Positions 39,083-48,452 of a DNA stretch of 64,000 nucleotides are shown in pieces (within the stretch, counting starts at the first letter, position 1; each line of letters starts with the position of its first letter). The notes beneath the pieces are model-generated. The model saw only the letters and a program-made list of their open reading frames with translations. It made no database searches and was not told the DNA's origin. Source of the stretch: Staphylococcus delphini (GTDB lineage Bacteria; Bacillota; Bacilli; Staphylococcales; Staphylococcaceae); assembly GCF_900636325.1 (NCBI RefSeq), contig NZ_LR134263.1:868001-932000 (forward strand), written 5' to 3'. The translations under genes were made by a program, and so were the position numbers.

Positions 39083-40291
39083 ATGATTTTTATCAACTGT
39101 TTAGGCATTGATGTAAGTAAGTCAGAAAGTGTGGTCGCACATTATAAGGATGAAGTTTTGGTTAAAGAATTGGTCATTCAAAATAATCAAAATGGCTATC
39201 GTCATCTTGAAAATTATATCAAGCATCTTGATTCCCTATTTATCCTCTTTGAATCAACAGGTATTTATTCAAGGGGCATGAAACGCTTCTGTACAGTTCA
39301 CAAAATAGATTACTTAGAAATGAATCCCCTAGAAGCCAAGTTCAAAATGAGTTCATTAAGATCATGGAAAACAGATAAATCAGACGCACATAAACTTGCA
39401 CTTCTTGCCTTTAGAATGAAAGATTCAAAGGTACAACGTCAGTCCGAAGAGATATACTTTGAACTGAGAGAACGTGCACGCTTTCACTTAGAAATGGAGA
39501 CGAACCAAAATCGTCTCAAAGTTGAGTTAGTCGAAACACTACATCAAACATTTCCAGGGTTAGAAAAGTTATTTACTAACAGATATTCAAAAATCGCATT
39601 AAATATAGCTAAAACATTCCCTCATCCTGATTATGTAAGCATGTTGTCTGATGATGAATTAGTCGAAAAAGTGCTTCATTCAACTGATAAAGGCATTTCA
39701 GTTAATAAAGCTCACAAGTATGTCCAAAAATTAATTGAGATCAAGAATAATACTTTTCCGAATGTGGACAAGTCTTCTTTTCTCATAAAAAAAGTCCAAT
39801 ACCTATGTGACAAACTGCTTATTGCGATAGAAGAAAAGAAAGTATTTGATCAGGAAATGATTGATCTAGCAAAAAATACGACTGAGTTTGAAAACATTAT
39901 TTCAATTCCTGGCATCGGAGAACTCACAGCTGCATTGCTTATTGGGGAGCTTGGTGATATTAGAAATTTTAAAACAAATAAACAATTGAATGCATTTGTA
40001 GGTATTGATATTAAACGGTATCAATCAGGAACTTCAAAAAGTAGGGATACGATCAACAAAAGAGGAAATAAAAAAGCAAGACGTTTATTGTACTTAATCA
40101 TTATGAACATTATTAGGGGAAGAAATCATTATCAAAGCCATATTGTGGATTATTATTACAAATTAAGAGAGCAGCCTCATGGGAAACCCCACAAGACTGC
40201 CGTAATAGCGAGTATCAATCGCTTATTAAAGACCATTCACTACTTGATAGTCAATGATAAATTATATGATTATCAGAAAGCACCACACTAA
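39083..40291 (+). CDS. IS110-family transposase (DEDD recombinase)
   Basis: The 402-residue protein has an N-terminal RuvC-like DEDD domain: GIDVSKSESVVAH near residue 8, LFESTGIYSRGM near 60 and WKTDKSDAHKLAL near 103. A helical middle follows, and then the C-terminal Transposase_20 domain with IPGIGELTAALLIGELG near 275 and the serine region RYQSGTSKSRDTINKRGN near 310. ATG 39083 follows AAAGAAAGG. The gene is full length and may be active. Lower GC than the flanking tsaD gene fits acquisition by transfer. Confidence 0.92.
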   Translation: MIFINCLGIDVSKSESVVAHYKDEVLVKELVIQNNQNGYRHLENYIKHLDSLFILFESTGIYSRGMKRFCTVHKIDYLEMNPLEAKFKMSSLRSWKTDKSDAHKLALLAFRMKDSKVQRQSEEIYFELRERARFHLEMETNQNRLKVELVETLHQTFPGLEKLFTNRYSKIALNIAKTFPHPDYVSMLSDDELVEKVLHSTDKGISVNKAHKYVQKLIEIKNNTFPNVDKSSFLIKKVQYLCDKLLIAIEEKKVFDQEMIDLAKNTTEFENIISIPGIGELTAALLIGELGDIRNFKTNKQLNAFVGIDIKRYQSGTSKSRDTINKRGNKKARRLLYLIIMNIIRGRNHYQSHIVDYYYKLREQPHGKPHKTAVIASINRLLKTIHYLIVNDKLYDYQKAPH

Positions 40292-40402
40292 CGAAACCAT
40301 ATAATCATATACATCATAACACCTTATTCAAAAAAGTAAAAATTGGACGGTTTAGTTCAGTAATGTCATTTTTAATTAACACGCCCTTGACAAATCGTAG
40401 GA

Positions 40403-40437
40403 AGGAGCTGGGGCATTAAGATTCCTCAGCTCCTTTA
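40403..40437 (+). terminator. Hairpin with T-run downstream of the IS110 element
   Basis: AAGGAGCTGGGG and TCCTCAGCTCCTT form an approximately 11-bp stem with one mismatch around CATTAAGAT. Confidence 0.6.
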
Positions 40438-40463
40438 CTATATTTTGTTGTGTATACCAAGGG

Positions 40464-40487
40464 ATGAGGCTTAAAAAAATTAAGCCT
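40464..40487. terminator. Short perfect hairpin
   Basis: GAGGCTTAA and TTAAGCCTC form a perfect 9-bp stem around an A-rich loop. No gene ends immediately here, so its role is unclear. Confidence 0.5.
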
Positions 40488-40609
40488 CAAGCCATACATA
40501 GATTGCATATTCATTAATGACTTTAAAACGGTTGGAAAATGAGCGTGAATGGGATAAAAATTGATGCTATTGTTTTCTTGATTTCATAAACTTGCCTTCA
40601 GTTCTGTGT

Positions 40610-40870
40610 ATTTGATATAAGATTGCCCAGAAGGCTGAGACTCCTGAGGGAATGCGTGCATACTGCTGACAGTCGCTTCTTTACTTTAATAGTGGTTGCT
40701 GTTTATCGCAGTAGCTGTCTGACTTCTCAACGTATACACTTTTGAGAAGTCTAGTCAGCCTTGCGGGGGCAGTACGACGAAATCTTTGTTACACATGAGA
40801 TTTCTGTACTGCTCCCAAAATCCGCAATGAATGGGTGCGCTGGGAATCAATAAACGGTGTTCCAAAAACA
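40610..40870. repeat. Structured intergenic repeat-like element
   Basis: This non-coding stretch, unusually GC-rich for the region, contains GCTGAGACTCCTGAGGGAA and the hairpin GACTTCTCAA (40721-40730) with TTGAGAAGTC (40742-40751). A distal GTCAGCCTTGCGGGGGCAG can pair back towards AAGGCTGAG. It resembles a class of dispersed intergenic repeats seen in Bacillales genomes (with the motif GAGACTCCTG.GGGAA), an assignment I make from memory. No open frame with a ribosome site is seen. Confidence 0.5.
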
Positions 40871-40930
40871 GGATTTTCGACAGAACTCCCGCGATTTCGG
40901 CAAAATTTGGAAATCAATTTTGCTCATCGC

Positions 40931-40992
40931 TCGGTTCTGCTCAAATCCTAAGCGCTTTTGTCACAACCTCCCCTCAGCCCCTAGGAAACGCG
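40931..40992. repeat. 62-bp dispersed repeat, copy 2 (inverted)
   Basis: This is the reverse complement of the block at 229-290, beginning TCGGTTCTGCTCAAATCC and ending CCTAGGAAACGCG. The flanking sequences differ, so the repeat itself is the conserved unit. It abuts the structured element at 40610-40870. Confidence 0.8.
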
Positions 40993-41097
40993 AAGCCATG
41001 AAGGCAATCTAAAGCCACAAATCATAGGGAGGGCAAGTTTAACAAAAATATTGCATCAATAGCATCAAAAATTTTTATGTCCTATTCCCTTTGCGTT

Positions 41098-42681
41098 TTA
41101 AGTTTCAAGTTGCTTCACATATGCTTGAGCATCCGTGTAAATACGGTTTGGAAACTGCATGATCCGAATTAATTCTAGCGCATTTCTCGTATTTGCCGGT
41201 CCTGATTTAATTTGATAATTAAACACAATTTCTCCGTCGGTCACATGCTCATTAAAGTGATAATTGGCATATTGATCAGCTAAAACTTCTGTTAATTCAA
41301 TGTCGTGGGTCGCAGCGATAATCTTTAAGTGGGGGAGCTGATTTAAATAATCAAGAACGGCGTGTGAAGCGGCAATACGTTCAGTAGTATTCGTCCCTTT
41401 GAAAATTTCATCAATAAAATAATAATGTTGAACGGCTGCGTCTTGATGAAACAAACGTTTGAGTGATTTCAATTCCGCCATAAAGTAACTGTCGCCACTT
41501 GTGACATCATCAGCATTTGCCATTGTCGTTTTTACCATGCCAGGGACGTACTGAAACTTGTCAGCGGTCACTGTGCGTATCGCTTGAGCCATGATGAGAT
41601 TCAATGCGACAGCTTTCATAAATGTAGACTTACCAGAAGCATTGGACCCTGTTAACAAAACATTTTGATTGAAATCGAAGTCATTCGGTACCGCATCATC
41701 AATCAGTGGATGGGTCAAACCTTCAAATGTGACATGATCTGTTTCAACAGGCTCCGTCGTATCGTGATGATAACGATATTGATACACTGCTAATAAACTA
41801 TCCAATTCTCCGATATAACGGTAACATTCTAAAACGGTATCATAATGCTTCATAAAACGACGAACGAGTGTGGCGTATAAATGAATATCAACTAAAAACA
41901 TATATTTAAAAACCATCACGAAATATCCTGGAATCGTTTCGACGTTAATTAATAAAAAGCGCAACCGTGAAATCGAACTTAATGGTTTTAATGAATGGTT
42001 GAACTCAGGCGTTATTGTCATTTTTGAAAGTATTTCAGTTTCTCGTACGACACGTCCCATTATAAAAAGTTGCTTTAAATCTTTTTCTACATAGTAATTG
42101 TAACGAAAACTAACAATAATATTGAGAAAGAAAGCAAAACAAATCCATAAAAGGCCAGTGCCAAAATTGAAAAAACTGATTACCATGCCTACAAACGGCA
42201 TAGCAAGTAAAAATGCATAAATCCCCTGATATTGTTGTTCGAATATGTCCTTATCATAATTGGGATAAATCGACTTTCCGATATCAACGAGCCGTTTCAC
42301 AATTTCTCGATGCTGATTCGGGTGTTTGCGTAGCTGCTCTAAAAATTCATAATGAACGAGGGGTGTTTGTAATCGTAACGCACTATATAAATGATTTTCA
42401 CCCATTGACGTGTATGTCGCATTGAGTTTGTCAAACACGAGATCCATGGATAAATCTGACCATGTTTTGTCATCAATCATCATATTTTTAGCAATATGTT
42501 GAGATTTGAAATATGCATCATAAATAGCATGCGGATTTTCAGTTGTATCAAACCGTGTGAAATGTTCTAAGTGATAAGTCAACATACGTTGATGGCGGAT
42601 ACGACGCACAGTTTCTGTTATTAGTGTCATACCAACGAGTGCCACAACAAGCAGTAAAATGAAAAAAGTGTTCGAAGTCAT
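41098..42681 (-). CDS. Membrane-anchored MutS-family ATPase
   Basis: The 527-residue product has hydrophobic helices near its N-terminus (about 7-27) and around 170-215. A C-terminal MutS ATPase domain follows, with Walker A LLTGSNASGKSTFMKAV near residue 345 and Walker B YYFIDEIFKGTNTTERIAAS near 425. The mismatch-binding N-terminal domain of MutS1 is absent, so it should not be taken as the mismatch repair protein. Staphylococci keep such a protein in this neighbourhood; its function is not known to me. The start ATG 42681 follows AAAGGAT; upstream in-frame codons have no ribosome site. Confidence 0.8.
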   Translation of the reverse strand: MTSNTFFILLLVVALVGMTLITETVRRIRHQRMLTYHLEHFTRFDTTENPHAIYDAYFKSQHIAKNMMIDDKTWSDLSMDLVFDKLNATYTSMGENHLYSALRLQTPLVHYEFLEQLRKHPNQHREIVKRLVDIGKSIYPNYDKDIFEQQYQGIYAFLLAMPFVGMVISFFNFGTGLLWICFAFFLNIIVSFRYNYYVEKDLKQLFIMGRVVRETEILSKMTITPEFNHSLKPLSSISRLRFLLINVETIPGYFVMVFKYMFLVDIHLYATLVRRFMKHYDTVLECYRYIGELDSLLAVYQYRYHHDTTEPVETDHVTFEGLTHPLIDDAVPNDFDFNQNVLLTGSNASGKSTFMKAVALNLIMAQAIRTVTADKFQYVPGMVKTTMANADDVTSGDSYFMAELKSLKRLFHQDAAVQHYYFIDEIFKGTNTTERIAASHAVLDYLNQLPHLKIIAATHDIELTEVLADQYANYHFNEHVTDGEIVFNYQIKSGPANTRNALELIRIMQFPNRIYTDAQAYVKQLET

Positions 42682-42829
42682 ATGTATAAATCCTTTCAAT
42701 ATTTTAAAGGCCATATAAATTTTCACACAATACGTCGAAGAAAGCAATGAATTGTGAAAGCGTTTGAATCATCGGGACGTTATTTCAAATTCATGCAGTA
42801 AGAAATCTGTCAAGAGGGAACGTGCGTAC

Positions 42830-42990
42830 TTATACACATTTTGTGAACAACTTGTGTATAAGTACGGTGTATTTTTGTGGATAAAGTGCGTATAAGTGTG
42901 TATAAAGTAAGAAATTAGCTCTCTCCAACTTGTGGATAAATAGAATAACTTTGTGGATAGTTGGTATTATCTGTTTCTTATTGTGGATGA
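42830..42990. promoter_or_regulatory. DnaA-box cluster
   Basis: Eight DnaA-box-like 9-mers lie within 161 bp. TTATACACA is at 42830; the reverse orientation TGTGTATAA is at 42853 and 42897, and TGTGGATAA at 42876 and 42931. These five fit TTATNCACA exactly. One-mismatch sites are TGCGTATAA (42887), TGTGGATAG (42952) and TGTGGATGA (42982). The region lies between divergently arranged chromosomal neighbours, not near dnaA, and contains no gene. It is best read as a DnaA-titrating or regulatory cluster, as known at several non-origin sites in B. subtilis. Confidence 0.8.
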
Positions 42991-43044
42991 ATTGTCTGTA
43001 TTTCGACTATAAAAAAATGAGCGGAGTAGAAAATTCTACCACGC

Positions 43045-44997
43045 TCAATTCATCTCATCTTCAAATTCACTTAATGTAAGTTGTAATTCTTCCCAATTTG
43101 TCATGACTTGTTCTAAAGATTGTTCGATACTTGTTCGTTCGTCAGCTAAAGCTTGTGTTTTTTCATAATCATTCATTGTTGCGTCATCGGTCATTGCAAC
43201 ATCAATTGCTTCGATACGTGCTTCTAATTCCATAATTTTGTGTTCTTCTGCTTCGATTTGGCGTTCGATTTTACGCTTTTCACGACGTAACGCTTTTTGG
43301 TCTTGATACGTATTTTGTGAACGAGCCGTGTCGTCATTGGTATTGTTATCTTCACGTTGTTCTTCGTATGCAGCAAGGGCATTTTGCTGCTCTAACTTTT
43401 CTAGGTAATATTGGTAGTCACCTAAATACAGATGGCCAGCCGTTTCATTTAAGTCAAAAATACGATTGGCAAGTTCATTAATAAAATAACGATCGTGTGA
43501 TACGAAAATTAAAGTCCCTTCGAAGTTTTTTAACGCTTGTTCTAACATTTCCTTTGAATCGATGTCGAGATGGTTTGTTGGTTCGTCCAAAATCAATACA
43601 TTATTACGTTCTAACATTAATAATGCCAGTTGGAGTCTCGCTTTTTCGCCACCAGAAAGGTCGTTAATCACTTTGAGTACTTCATCTTGTGTAAATAAAA
43701 AGCGTCCTAAAACCGCACGCACATCCTTTTCAGGCATATGACGGTATTGATCCCAGACAAAATCTAAAATGGTTTTATTAGAACGGAACTCTGCTTGTTT
43801 CTGGTCGTAATAACCCATTTTCAAGTTAGCCCCTTCAATGATTTGACCCGAGAGAGGAGGAAGTCGTTTCGCTAAAGTTTTAATTAATGTCGATTTCCCA
43901 ATACCATTCGGACCGATAATGCCAATGTGATCGCCTTTATTAATTTCAAAACGAATCGGTGCTGTAATCGGTGTACTGTAACCTATCTCTAAATCTTGAA
44001 TATGCATGACGTCATTGCCTGTATTGCGATCGAAATCAAATTGGATGTTCGCACTTCTCGCATCAAGCATTGGTTTTTCGATACGTGCCATTTTTTCTAA
44101 CATTTTACGACGACTTTTTGCCATACCGCTTGTAGATGCACGGGTAATATTTTTTTCGACAAACGTTTCCAGTCGTTTGATTTCGCTTTGTTGACGTTCA
44201 TATTCCGCGAGTCGCTTTTGAAAGTATTGATCTCGTAACTGGATAAACTTCGCATAATTGCCGACATAATGTTTCACTTCGCCTAGTGAGACGTCATAAA
44301 TTTGCGTCACAATTTTATCGAGGAAGAAGCGGTCGTGTGAAATAATGACGATAGCACCTTTAAAATATTTCAAATAATCTTCTAACCATTCTGTAGTCGC
44401 CATGTCTAAATGGTTTGTCGGTTCATCGAGTAAAAGCAAGTCTGGTTCACTCAATAACATTTGTGCGAGTGAGAGCCGTGTTTTTTGACCGCCACTAAAA
44501 TCATTAATAGGTCGGTCGTAATCTGCCTCACTAAAATCAAGGCCATTCAACACAGTTTTGATTTTACTGTCATAATGATAGCCTCCGAGTTGTTCAAATT
44601 CATTGGATAATTGTTCATATTTTGCGATATGCGTTTGATATTCCGTCGTTTCATAAGCTTCCGCATGTGCAGCGAGCCAGTCGGTTTCTTCTTGCATACG
44701 TTTGCCAAGCGCTTTCACTTGTTCAAAAGGTTTTGCCATTTCTTCAAAAACCGTATTTTCAGTATTTAAAGTCATTTGTTGTGTTAAATAGCCGAGTTTA
44801 AGACCTTTGATTTTTGAGATGTGGCCTGAGTCATATGATTCTACACCTGCGATAATTTTCATCAATGTGGATTTACCCGCACCGTTTCGACCTACGATAC
44901 CAATGCGCTCCCCTGTTTTCACTTCAAAATTAACGCCTTCAAAAATTTCTTCGCCATCAAACGATTTCGTAATCTGACTTAACTGCATTAAAATCAT
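43045..44997 (-). CDS. ABC-F family ATPase (YdiF-like)
   Basis: The 650-residue protein has two ABC domains and no membrane segments. Walker A motifs are GRNGAGKSTLMK near residue 36 and GPNGIGKSTLIK near 362. Signature motifs are FSGGQKTRLSLAQ near 168 and LSGGEKARLQLAL near 447, each followed by LLLDEPTNHLD or LILDEPTNHLD. A basic inter-domain linker (about 240-320) and a C-terminal coiled coil (about 560-645) complete the ABC-F layout. ABC-F proteins act on the ribosome. Its position near tsaD and rex matches ydiF of B. subtilis. It is probably a housekeeping member, not a drug-resistance factor. Start ATG 44997 follows AAAGGAGT. Confidence 0.92.
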   Translation of the reverse strand: MILMQLSQITKSFDGEEIFEGVNFEVKTGERIGIVGRNGAGKSTLMKIIAGVESYDSGHISKIKGLKLGYLTQQMTLNTENTVFEEMAKPFEQVKALGKRMQEETDWLAAHAEAYETTEYQTHIAKYEQLSNEFEQLGGYHYDSKIKTVLNGLDFSEADYDRPINDFSGGQKTRLSLAQMLLSEPDLLLLDEPTNHLDMATTEWLEDYLKYFKGAIVIISHDRFFLDKIVTQIYDVSLGEVKHYVGNYAKFIQLRDQYFQKRLAEYERQQSEIKRLETFVEKNITRASTSGMAKSRRKMLEKMARIEKPMLDARSANIQFDFDRNTGNDVMHIQDLEIGYSTPITAPIRFEINKGDHIGIIGPNGIGKSTLIKTLAKRLPPLSGQIIEGANLKMGYYDQKQAEFRSNKTILDFVWDQYRHMPEKDVRAVLGRFLFTQDEVLKVINDLSGGEKARLQLALLMLERNNVLILDEPTNHLDIDSKEMLEQALKNFEGTLIFVSHDRYFINELANRIFDLNETAGHLYLGDYQYYLEKLEQQNALAAYEEQREDNNTNDDTARSQNTYQDQKALRREKRKIERQIEAEEHKIMELEARIEAIDVAMTDDATMNDYEKTQALADERTSIEQSLEQVMTNWEELQLTLSEFEDEMN

Positions 44998-45102
44998 AGG
45001 GCATACTCCTTTCGTTCTTATTTATTGTACAACAAACCCTATATGTATCAAATACTAAATGTTTCCTTATTATATAAATTAAGTTATAATTAAAAAACAG
45101 AC

Positions 45103-45118
45103 TGTGAAAGCTATCACA
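45103..45118 (+). promoter_or_regulatory. Rex operator upstream of rex
   Basis: TGTGA-AAGCTA-TCACA is the inverted-repeat form of the Rex site TTGTGAAWWWWTTCACAA with a 6-bp centre. It lies 32 bp before the rex start and just downstream of a TATAAT at 45085-45090, where binding would block transcription. Autoregulation is inferred. Confidence 0.65.
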
Positions 45119-45149
45119 CACATTAGAAATCATATCGGAGGACTTCAAA

Positions 45150-45797
45150 ATGGGAAAATCAATGAACAAAATTCCTAGAGCGACTTTAAAACGTCTCCCT
45201 TTGTATTATCGATTTGTGAATACTTTAAAAGCGAAAGGCGAAGATCGTGTTAATTCAAAAGCCATTAGTGAAGGCTTAAATATAGATTCAGCCACAATAC
45301 GTCGAGATTTTTCTTATTTTGGTGAATTAGGCAAAAAAGGTTACGGTTATAATATTGATAGTTTATTAGAATTTTTTAAATCAGAATTAAGTGATTCAGA
45401 TATTATCAAAATTGGTATCGTCGGTGTCGGTCACTTAGGTACAGCATTAATTTCGTATAACTTTTCAATCCATGATGATATGACCATTACAGAAGCCTTT
45501 GACATTAGAGAAGACATCATCGGTACGACAGTTGGGGATATTACGATTAAGTCGATGGATGACATTAAAGAAACCATTGCTTCAGGAGAATTAGAAGTTG
45601 TCATAATTGCGACACCTGAATCAGCAGCACAGGCAGTGACCGATCAATTAGTCGAAGCAGGTATCAAAGGTATCTTGAATTTTACGCCTAAACGTGTTCA
45701 CGCGCCACAATCAGTACAAGTACATCAAATTGACTTAGGGATTGAACTCCAATCGCTACTCTTCTTTATGAAAAATTATGGTGTAACGGAAGAATAA
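45150..45797 (+). CDS. rex: Redox-sensing transcriptional repressor Rex
   Basis: Rex senses the NADH/NAD+ ratio and represses fermentation and anaerobic genes when NADH is low. The 215-residue protein has an N-terminal winged helix with [24 protein letters not shown] near residues 48-71 and a Rossmann domain with [12 protein letters not shown] near 92. The C-terminal swapped helix contains [16 protein letters not shown]. The start ATG 45150 follows CGGAGG. A candidate operator lies in its own promoter. Confidence 0.95.
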   Translation: MGKSMNKIPRATLKRLPLYYRFVNTLKAKGEDRVNSKAISEGLNIDSATIRRDFSYFGELGKKGYGYNIDSLLEFFKSELSDSDIIKIGIVGVGHLGTALISYNFSIHDDMTITEAFDIREDIIGTTVGDITIKSMDDIKETIASGELEVVIIATPESAAQAVTDQLVEAGIKGILNFTPKRVHAPQSVQVHQIDLGIELQSLLFFMKNYGVTEE

Positions 45798-45865
45798 AAA
45801 TTGACGAACTGAGCTTATAAACAATAGCTCAGTTGAGCGTTTGCTAATAATGACTAGAACACAAA

Positions 45866-45906
45866 AAAGCAACGTCCTTGTGAATAAGGTAGGCGTTGCT
45901 TTTTTG
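45866..45906. terminator. Bidirectional terminator between rex and the TusA-like gene
   Basis: AAAAAAGCAACG and CGTTGCTTTTTT are a perfect stem base with runs on both sides, serving two convergent genes. Confidence 0.85.
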
Positions 45907-45917
45907 TGTGTCAATCA

Positions 45918-46142
45918 TTAAGCTTTTTGAACGGTAATGGTCCAAGAAGCATCACCTAATTGCTCGAATTCAGTAATGGGATAATTTTGTTCTGCTGCCC
46001 ATTGAGGTATAGCTTCTGTAGCTTGTGTGCAATCGAAATCTATTTTCAACTCATCACCAATATTTAAATCTTCCATTTTCTTTTGTGCTTCTATTAATGG
46101 GAAAGGGCATACCATTCCAATAGTGCCTAATTCATGTTTCAT
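45918..46142 (-). CDS. TusA/SirA family sulfurtransferase-like protein
   Basis: The 74-residue protein has the TusA signature MVCPFPLIEAQKKM, with the active cysteine at about residue 13. It lies 24 nt behind a YeeE/YedE transporter. The pair corresponds to E. coli YeeE-YeeD (TsuA-TsuB), where the small protein assists thiosulfate uptake. The specific role is inferred from this pairing. Confidence 0.85.
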   Translation of the reverse strand: MKHELGTIGMVCPFPLIEAQKKMEDLNIGDELKIDFDCTQATEAIPQWAAEQNYPITEFEQLGDASWTITVQKA

Positions 46143-46166
46143 TTTTTATCACCTTTCTTTAATAAT

Positions 46167-47252
46167 TTAATGAGATGCATTTGCTGAAGTACTAACAATT
46201 TGCGTTTGACGTCGTGCGGCATTTAATGGTTTTACAAATAAGAAATAACTCATGAACCATGTCCCTAGTATCATTGAAGCTAAACCTAACCATCCTTGCC
46301 ATGAAAGTGCTGCTGTAGCAACTAAGCCATTACCGATAGAGCAACCTCCAGCGACTGCTGCACCAAACCCCATAAAAGCGCCGCCAATAGCACTGTTACG
46401 AATGGTTTTAATATCTGGTAGACGCCATTTAAACTCTTTTGCACCACGCGCAGCAACATAAGAACCTAAGAAAATTCCTAAAACAAGAAAGACACCCCAA
46501 TCGATTAGAGAGAAATCGCCTGTAGTTAAAAATTGAATGATATGTGCAGAAGGTGTCGTAATACCTAACCCACCTTCACGACCAGTTGAATAACTCAGCG
46601 GCCAAGCGATTAACGCAATTAGTCCTACTGCAATCGCTGCAACAAATGGATGGAAACGTTTTTCAAATAAAAAGTAACGTACACCTGTATAACGTGATTT
46701 TAATTTCGGAATCATCACTTTAGGTTTTGGCTTACGTAAAGTTTTGATGACTAAAAATACTGTAATACTTACTAAAGCGGTGGTCCAAACCCAGCTCGGT
46801 ATACCAGTTGAAGTAGAAATATCTGCATTAGCGACAGTTTGGCTGTTAACCACATTTTTCAGTGGTAATAAAATGCCAAATTTTGAAATCGCAGCAAACA
46901 ATCCATACATCACTAGTGCAATCCAACTTCCTATAAGGCCTTCACCAGCACGATACCACGTTCCCGTTGCACATCCACCAGCCAATACAATACCTACACC
47001 AAAAATAAATGATCCAATGATGGTGCCGATAATAGGGAAGGTACCATTATGTATCGTCAACACACCTAAGGACGTTAAAACAAATAACCCGACCGCTTGT
47101 ATTGAAATAGCAACCAGTAAGGCATAGAACATTTTATTGTTTTTTTGCACATACATATCTCTAAAGCCTCCTGTTAGGCAAAATCGTGTACGTTGCATCA
47201 CGAAACCGAGTAAAACCCCAACAGTTAAACCACTAATTATTGTCCACATCAA
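46167..47252 (-). CDS. YeeE/YedE (TsuA-type) thiosulfate/sulfur transporter
   Basis: The 361-residue integral membrane protein has about nine or ten hydrophobic helices. Three conserved cysteine segments line the pathway in TsuA proteins: RTRFCLTGGF near residue 25, LAGGCATGTWYRAG near 91, and AGGCSIGNG near 303. It is co-transcribed with the downstream TusA-like gene. It should import thiosulfate or a related sulfur compound; the exact substrate is inferred. Confidence 0.85.
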   Translation of the reverse strand: MMWTIISGLTVGVLLGFVMQRTRFCLTGGFRDMYVQKNNKMFYALLVAISIQAVGLFVLTSLGVLTIHNGTFPIIGTIIGSFIFGVGIVLAGGCATGTWYRAGEGLIGSWIALVMYGLFAAISKFGILLPLKNVVNSQTVANADISTSTGIPSWVWTTALVSITVFLVIKTLRKPKPKVMIPKLKSRYTGVRYFLFEKRFHPFVAAIAVGLIALIAWPLSYSTGREGGLGITTPSAHIIQFLTTGDFSLIDWGVFLVLGIFLGSYVAARGAKEFKWRLPDIKTIRNSAIGGAFMGFGAAVAGGCSIGNGLVATAALSWQGWLGLASMILGTWFMSYFLFVKPLNAARRQTQIVSTSANASH

Positions 47253-47485
47253 AATAACTCCTTTCTATATCCGACTATTTAAATAGGTATTATATGGTAT
47301 ATGTAAAAAGAATGCAATATAATCCATAAAATAATTTTGGAAAATACGCATGCGTCACTACATACTGAAATTGCTCACTAAGACTTGAATGCTACACTTT
47401 ATTTTTACACTGCATCGTATTTTATACAGTAATCATGAGGGGTTTTATGATAAAATAGCTATTGAGACTGTGAGGTGATGAACAA

Positions 47486-48433
47486 TTGAATATACAGGAT
47501 ATTGCCAATCTAGCGGGTGTTTCTAAAAGTACAGTTTCAAGGTATTTGAATCAAGGGTCGATTAGTTTAAAGACAAAGCGAAAAATTCAACACGTCATTG
47601 ATACATACGGTTATGAACCGAACCAGTTTGCTCAAAGTTTAAGAGCACAAAAAAGCATGATGATTGGCATTATTTTCCCGCGAATGTATTCTCATGCCGT
47701 GTCCCAAACGGTTAAAGGGATTAAAGCGAAATGTGACGCATTTGGCTATCAAATGTTAATGAATTTGACTGAGCGTCATGTGGAACAGGAACTGGATGCG
47801 CTGAAATCTTTTAAAAGAAGTAAAGTAGATGGCATTTTATTTATGGCGACTACTGTGACAGATGCACATATGTCTGTCATTCAAGAAATTGATAAACCAG
47901 TTATCATCATTGGTCAAGCACATGCGTCGTTAAGCTCGGTTTACCACAATGATTATCAAGCTGGTCAATTAATGGGACGGGAAATTGTGGCACAAGGGAA
48001 GCAACATGTCATTTATGCGAGTATTCAAGAAGATGACGTCGCGGTTGGTGAGCAACGTTTTCAGGGTTTAATGGAAGTGTTAACCGAACATCACATCACA
48101 TATGAGACATTGATAGCATCGTTTGATTATGAAACTGCACTACAATCGATTAAAGGGCAGCTCACGCAACAACCATCTGTGGCGTATGTCGGTGCGACAG
48201 ATACGATTGCGTTGGCGCTCTATCAAGCGTTGATGCACGACCACATGACAGAAACGCCGTGGATTGCTGGTTTTGGCGGAGATCCTCTGACACAAATTGT
48301 TCATCCAGCGATTTTCACCATACCTTACCAATATGAAGCGGCAGGACGTATCGCATTTGAACAATTACAGCTTCAAATGGAACAGCCAGATTTAATTCAA
48401 AGTCGTCAACTTGACGTGGATTCCAAATGTTGA
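47486..48433 (+). CDS. scrR: LacI-family sucrose operon repressor
   Basis: The 315-residue regulator has the LacI helix-turn-helix MNIQDIANLAGVSKSTVSRYLN at its N-terminus and a periplasmic-binding-like sensor domain (about 60-310). It starts with TTG 47486 behind GAGGTGATG. It lies immediately upstream of sucrose hydrolase and fructokinase genes, which makes it the sucrose regulator by context. Confidence 0.88.
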   Translation: MNIQDIANLAGVSKSTVSRYLNQGSISLKTKRKIQHVIDTYGYEPNQFAQSLRAQKSMMIGIIFPRMYSHAVSQTVKGIKAKCDAFGYQMLMNLTERHVEQELDALKSFKRSKVDGILFMATTVTDAHMSVIQEIDKPVIIIGQAHASLSSVYHNDYQAGQLMGREIVAQGKQHVIYASIQEDDVAVGEQRFQGLMEVLTEHHITYETLIASFDYETALQSIKGQLTQQPSVAYVGATDTIALALYQALMHDHMTETPWIAGFGGDPLTQIVHPAIFTIPYQYEAAGRIAFEQLQLQMEQPDLIQSRQLDVDSKC

Positions 48434-48452
48434 GGATTTATCTTAAAAGAGG

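Larger units (their letters stand above)
38900..40400 (+). mobile_element. IS110-family insertion sequence (ends approximate)
   Basis: A complete IS110-type recombinase gene (39083-40291) is flanked by about 180 bp upstream and about 100 bp downstream of AT-rich, non-coding sequence. IS110 elements lack inverted repeats and usually make no duplication, so the boundaries cannot be fixed from this window. The limits given are set by the tsaD terminator on the left and by the hairpin at 40403 on the right. Confidence 0.7.

Noticed and set aside
41098..42681. Mismatch repair protein MutS
   Set aside because: Only the ATPase domain is shared; the mismatch-recognition domain is missing and membrane helices are present.
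42830..42990. Replication origin (oriC)
   Set aside because: No dnaA or dnaN genes nearby and no clear AT-rich unwinding region; a titration-type cluster fits better.
43045..44997. Antibiotic-resistance ABC-F protein
   Set aside because: Layout and synteny match the housekeeping YdiF-like group; nothing points to a resistance-type member.
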